The position numbers and the translations under genes are program-made. From assembly GCF_000208745.1 (NCBI RefSeq), contig NC_030859.1, positions 15,967,426 through 16,031,425 on the forward strand: DNA of 64,000 nt, written 5' to 3'. Source of the stretch: Theobroma cacao. Its lineage: Eukaryota; Streptophyta; Magnoliopsida; Malvales; Malvaceae. The notes below the pieces were generated by a model. It saw nothing but the letters and a program-made list of their open reading frames with translations. It was not told the origin of the DNA and ran no database searches. Within the stretch, counting starts at the first letter, position 1, and each line of letters begins with the position of its first letter. Shown piece by piece: positions 60,501 through 64,000 of this stretch.

Positions 60501-60839
60501 TAGAGAAACCAAAGAGAGGACTTTCAAATTTGATAAACTAACAAGACTTGCAAAGAAAGCATCAATGGAAAAGTTTTGAGGCAATGGAGCGACCCCATTG
60601 TTTCCAATAACATGAAGCTGAGTCACATTATCTTCATAGCAAACCACAGTTAACGATGGTGTTGGTTCAATGTTGCAGAAGTCCCAAGTGTTGTCAAAGC
60701 TGCTAAGAACTGATGGATAGTTGAGAAGCTGCTGGATTTCCCAGAGGGCATTGGCTTGAGAGGGTTGGAGCTGGTGCGAGAGATGTACAGAATGAAAAAG
60801 AGTTAACAGAAATAGTAGAGTGTAAACTGGATTTGCCAT
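57509..60839 (-). CDS. LRR receptor-like protein, inactive kinase (At3g03770-like), 7 exons, 776 aa
   Basis: A membrane receptor-like protein, probably a signalling scaffold rather than an enzyme. Exons on the minus strand: 60839-59507, 59325-59195, 58997-58757, 58452-58247, 58158-58109, 58015-57904, 57766-57509; all introns are GT-AG and the frame is continuous. Residues 1-21 form a signal peptide. Leucine-rich repeats span about 100-335, a juxtamembrane region follows, one transmembrane helix lies at about 387-411, and a kinase-like domain runs from about 460 to the end. The glycine loop GEGSHG is present, but the VAIK lysine is arginine (VAIR, R503). The HRD region reads HAGILPGVFSNN and the DFG position reads KISSYN. 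It should therefore be catalytically dead, as in the probable inactive LRR-RLKs such as At3g03770. Extracellular ligand and partners are unknown. Confidence 0.93.
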
Positions 60840-63227
60840 AAAAAATTATCAGATGACCATTGGTAGTGGGACAAAGATTCTATATGAGCTTCAGCACTGA
60901 AGTATGAGAGACAGAAAGCGTCTTCTTTAATACAAATACTCCTTTTACTAATCCCCTCACTCTTGCTTCTACCTGTTTGTTCTATCCCCTCACACTTGTG
61001 CAACACAAACAACAACTCAGATTTTCTGTTTCCACCTTTGCAATAGTATTCGTACTATGCTGTCATAGACTCAACATTCCAATTAATGTTGATTGCCACT
61101 TCATTAATCACCACTGTTATACAACAATAACTTTTGTTTTCTTACTTTTAACGAGATAAGGATACATAGCCTGCTATAATCTCTTAGCTAATGACTCTTT
61201 CATAGTCTAGACTTATCTTGATCTCGGTGTCTCTAATGGGGAGTCTCATATTAACGAATAGTTAAAGTAGACTTTGATACTACTTGCCGTACACTCACAC
61301 TTCCAATTCAAAAGACGTGCTTATTAAGTGATAGAAAATCTGTATTTGTAAGTTCAAAATCCATTCTTGTAAGCTCAAAATCATAACCATGCTCAATGAC
61401 ATTTGTCACCAGTGGGAAAATTGTGAAGAATGGAATTAAACAAGAAATGGGGTTAAGGCTTCATTTACGTAAGAACGTTGTGTCCTGTAGCTTAAAGCAC
61501 TGTAGCACAACGTGCAACGGACTGTAGACGTAGGACAGAAAACAGACCAAAACACTGCAGCAACAACATCATAGAATCACGTAAACAAACAAAATGGGAT
61601 TTTATTTAGTAAAGTTAGAAGCAAGAATTCAGTGATTGCATTGCCCAAAGCACATCAGAATCCTGCAACAATGAGGACATAAGCTAATAAAAGAGTTCAT
61701 AAAGTGCACAAATAATTACAAGTTACAAGGAAGAAAGCAGATGGAGGGCAGGCGTGTAGCTTTGTCTTGGTATGAAGAAAGCCAGTCGGGACATTGTCCC
61801 TGGAAAGAGATGTGCAACGGGCAGCATCTCCTTCTCCAAGATTCGGACTACTTGTTGTCCTTCCCCTTTTTAGTCACTCTGTTTTATCTTCACCTCAAAT
61901 GGCTCTGTTTAATCTTTTTAGTCACTCTGTTTTATCTGTACCTCAAATGACTCTGTTTAATCACATAATTAAAAATATTTTTCTTAATTTCATAAGTTTC
62001 ACTCTTCTCTCTTTGGAGAATTTAAAGCATGATATTTGAAAAAGTTTTTTTGAATTATTTAAAAAAATAAATTTTTGTTTTTCTATTAAATTTAACTAAA
62101 TCTTTATATTTTTATTTTACATTAAATAAGTTCTTATGACGTTAGTCAAAATACCACTTATTATTTTATATCTACGTTACGTTATGCTAACTTTTAAATT
62201 AAAATTTTACTATACATTTGGTCTACGAAATGGAATAAGTGAATTATTCAAATTTTGTATACTTGATATAGGCCTTTGTCCTTAATTTTTTGTTCGCATT
62301 GACTTTAATTTATGTTATTATAATTTATACCGAAATTTAAATTTTTTTATTCATTTTGATATTTAATGGTTAATAATGTCAAAAAAAATAAAAAAATTAT
62401 AAAAAATAAATTTTATATAGAGAAATTAAAAAAAATGAAAAAAGAACATAATTCGTGAACATCTCAAAAAATAAATGAAAAAAATGAGATTAAAGTGATA
62501 TTTAATAAAACCTATCAATTTATCGAATCGATTTGTCTTATTTTAATCATAATATTTTTGGGTTTTACTTGACTTAGAGAATCTTGCCTCCATTTCAAAT
62601 TGATCCAAGCCTATTTTAGCAACTAATTAGAATGGGAATTAATTGTTTTATGGGATAAAATGAAATAAATTTGAGTACTCTACTTAAACTAACTGATTAA
62701 TTGGAAAAATATCTTCCTTTCTTTTCGACCTAATATACAAGTTTTAGTGCCTGTTTGGCTTATCCCATGGAAAAGGAAATGGTTCGGTTTTCAAAATTTT
62801 AAAATTTTTTAACTTATTCATCGAGTTCATTTCAATTTTTAGATGAAATTATAAATCAAATAGTAACAAATATTTAATGAGGCTTTTTTTTATATTCTCA
62901 TTTTTATTTTAATAATTAATAAAATTATAGAGAGAATTTAATATATATTTTTCACATTCGTTTAATTGATTCTCTAGATTTAATTTAATTTATTTATTTT
63001 AATTAATTTTTTCACTTTAAATGTCAACTTTCTTTGGATATAAAATGCTAAGTAATACTTTAATTAATAAAAATTAATCAACTATTAGTCATGAAATAAA
63101 AATTTATTTTATTTGAATTTTTTAAAATAATTTAAAGATATTTTTAAATATTATATCTTAATTTTAAATTCATGACTAATGTAATATTAGGCAAAACTTA
63201 GTTGAATAACCAGATGATGAATTTTAG
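60840..63227. other. Intergenic DNA upstream of the LRR pseudokinase
   Basis: The first few hundred bases are the probable promoter and 5' leader of the minus-strand receptor gene. The stretch 61450-61870 is less AT-rich and more complex; on the minus strand it has splice-like and poly-A-like signals but no recognisable protein. A 48-bp tandem duplication lies at 61867-61962. From 62040 to 63227 the DNA is very AT-rich and no gene is supported. Confidence 0.5.
61867..61962. repeat. 48-bp tandem duplication
   Basis: TTTTTAGTCACTCTGTTTTA, continuing with ACCTCAAATG and CTCTGTTTAATC, appears twice with a 48-base period (GTCACTCTG at 61873 and 61921) and only a few mismatches. Confidence 0.88.
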
Positions 63228-63400
63228 TGGTGGAGTCAAGATTTCAGATTTAAAAAAATAAAAAAATTCAATGTTTGAGGGAAGAAAATTATAAATTATT
63301 TAAAAAATAAAAAATAAAATTATAAATATTTAAAATAAAAAATATAAATATTTGAAATTTTGGGGGCGGGCCCTTACGATGCCCACCTCCCTCCGCCTGT
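63228..63400. repeat. Small inverted-ended repeat with GTGGTGGAG / CTCCGCC ends
   Basis: It opens GTGGTGGAGTCAAGATTTCA and closes with TTTGGGGGCGGGCCCTTACG and CCCACCTCCCTCCGCC. It resembles the ends at 11843-12195 and the start at 63869. The interior is a simple AT stretch. Class and target site are not determined. Confidence 0.35.
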
Positions 63401-64000
63401 GATGAGCCTGGTTGTCACGATCTTCGTAACCGATGGGGTGGGGGGACCCAAGGGAGGAAGGTTGGTCCACCTGAGTTCACGGGAACGCAACACCGTGACC
63501 CAAAATTGACAAGACGAATGTTGCTTTCAAGGTGTGAGACTTGGAACACAAAGCCAAGCCAAGCCAAGCCAAGTACCATGGAAATGAAGGCAAAACAAAG
63601 CCACGTGGCAATGACCCATCAAATAACAATAATGCAAAGGCACTTGGTTTTGTACCCAACAACTTCCTAACTTCCATGCACATTTTGATTGCTGTATTAT
63701 TGAAGCCACTCAGTCACGGGTGAGTCTCCTATACCCACCGCTTGTCTCTTCTCCTTTTTGGCCGGCAGAGAGTTCTATCTAAGTTTGTTACTCCAACAGG
63801 TTTTAAATCTGAATATAAGGTATTCGTACTCTGTATAATTAAGTTAAATATTTACAAAAATATGATTAGTGGCGGAGGTAGCTCAATTTTTAATTGGTTT
63901 TTTTTTTTATATTTATGGGTATAAAATTGTAATCATATAAGTTAGTTACTCTTATTTAAATCAAATTTTAAGTTAAATTTTAGAAGTTTGGGTTCAATTC
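63401..64000. other. Right edge of window, no supported gene
   Basis: Contains a short (AAGCC)n tract at about 63552-63574 and mixed-composition DNA up to about 63800. Open frames on both strands overlap one another and show no family features. The last 130 bases begin another GTGGCGGAGGTAG repeat that continues outside the window. Confidence 0.45.

Noticed and set aside
61620..61670. Minus-strand DVLWAMQ-like peptide resembling the last exon of the LRR pseudokinase
   Set aside because: Only a handful of residues match, and nothing around them aligns; probably chance.
63960..64000. GGTTCAATTC at the right edge as a tRNA T-loop
   Set aside because: No acceptor stem, D-arm or anticodon arm can be drawn around it; the same words occur in dispersed repeats near 46590.

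Overview
This window is plant nuclear DNA. It is AT-rich, its host genes have many GT-AG introns, and it carries plant LINE, CACTA and MULE elements with nested MITEs. The protein sequences look like those of a core eudicot. I could not fix a species. I see no rRNA, tRNA, CRISPR array, organelle insertion or prokaryote-like operon.

Layout. 1-6500: two dead plant L1-type LINE copies, with an AT-rich repeat array between and after them. 6721-9755: right-hand part of a defective CACTA (En/Spm) element. 9756-13330: AT-rich intergenic DNA. 13330-14112: broken, intronless PP2C pseudogene. 14974-29990: intact 19-exon DExH1-type DEAH RNA helicase (1142 aa), with MITEs in its introns. 30994-46140: cluster of small secreted ECA1/prolamin-like genes (one pseudogene, two intact copies and extra flank remnants). 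Inserted in this cluster are an LTR-like repeat, a second CACTA element (35183-40694) holding a nested 437-bp MITE, and a 2.1-kb long-TIR Mutator-like element. 49113-54651: intact 7-exon P4-ATPase, ALA1 type (1179 aa). 57509-60839, minus strand: intact 7-exon LRR receptor-like pseudokinase (776 aa). The rest is AT-rich intergenic DNA with small repeats.

The three large host genes (helicase, lipid flippase, receptor pseudokinase) are unrelated neighbours, as is usual in plants. I joined all exons by hand at GT-AG sites and checked that the reading frame holds across every junction.

I found no clearly new biological system. The most informative signals are: two sister CACTA copies with complementary internal deletions; three element insertions with 9-bp target duplications, two of which have a matching empty site elsewhere in this window; an ECA1 duplicate that has lost one conserved cysteine; overlapping uORFs just before the helicase start; and an 83-bp duplication in the ALA1 leader.
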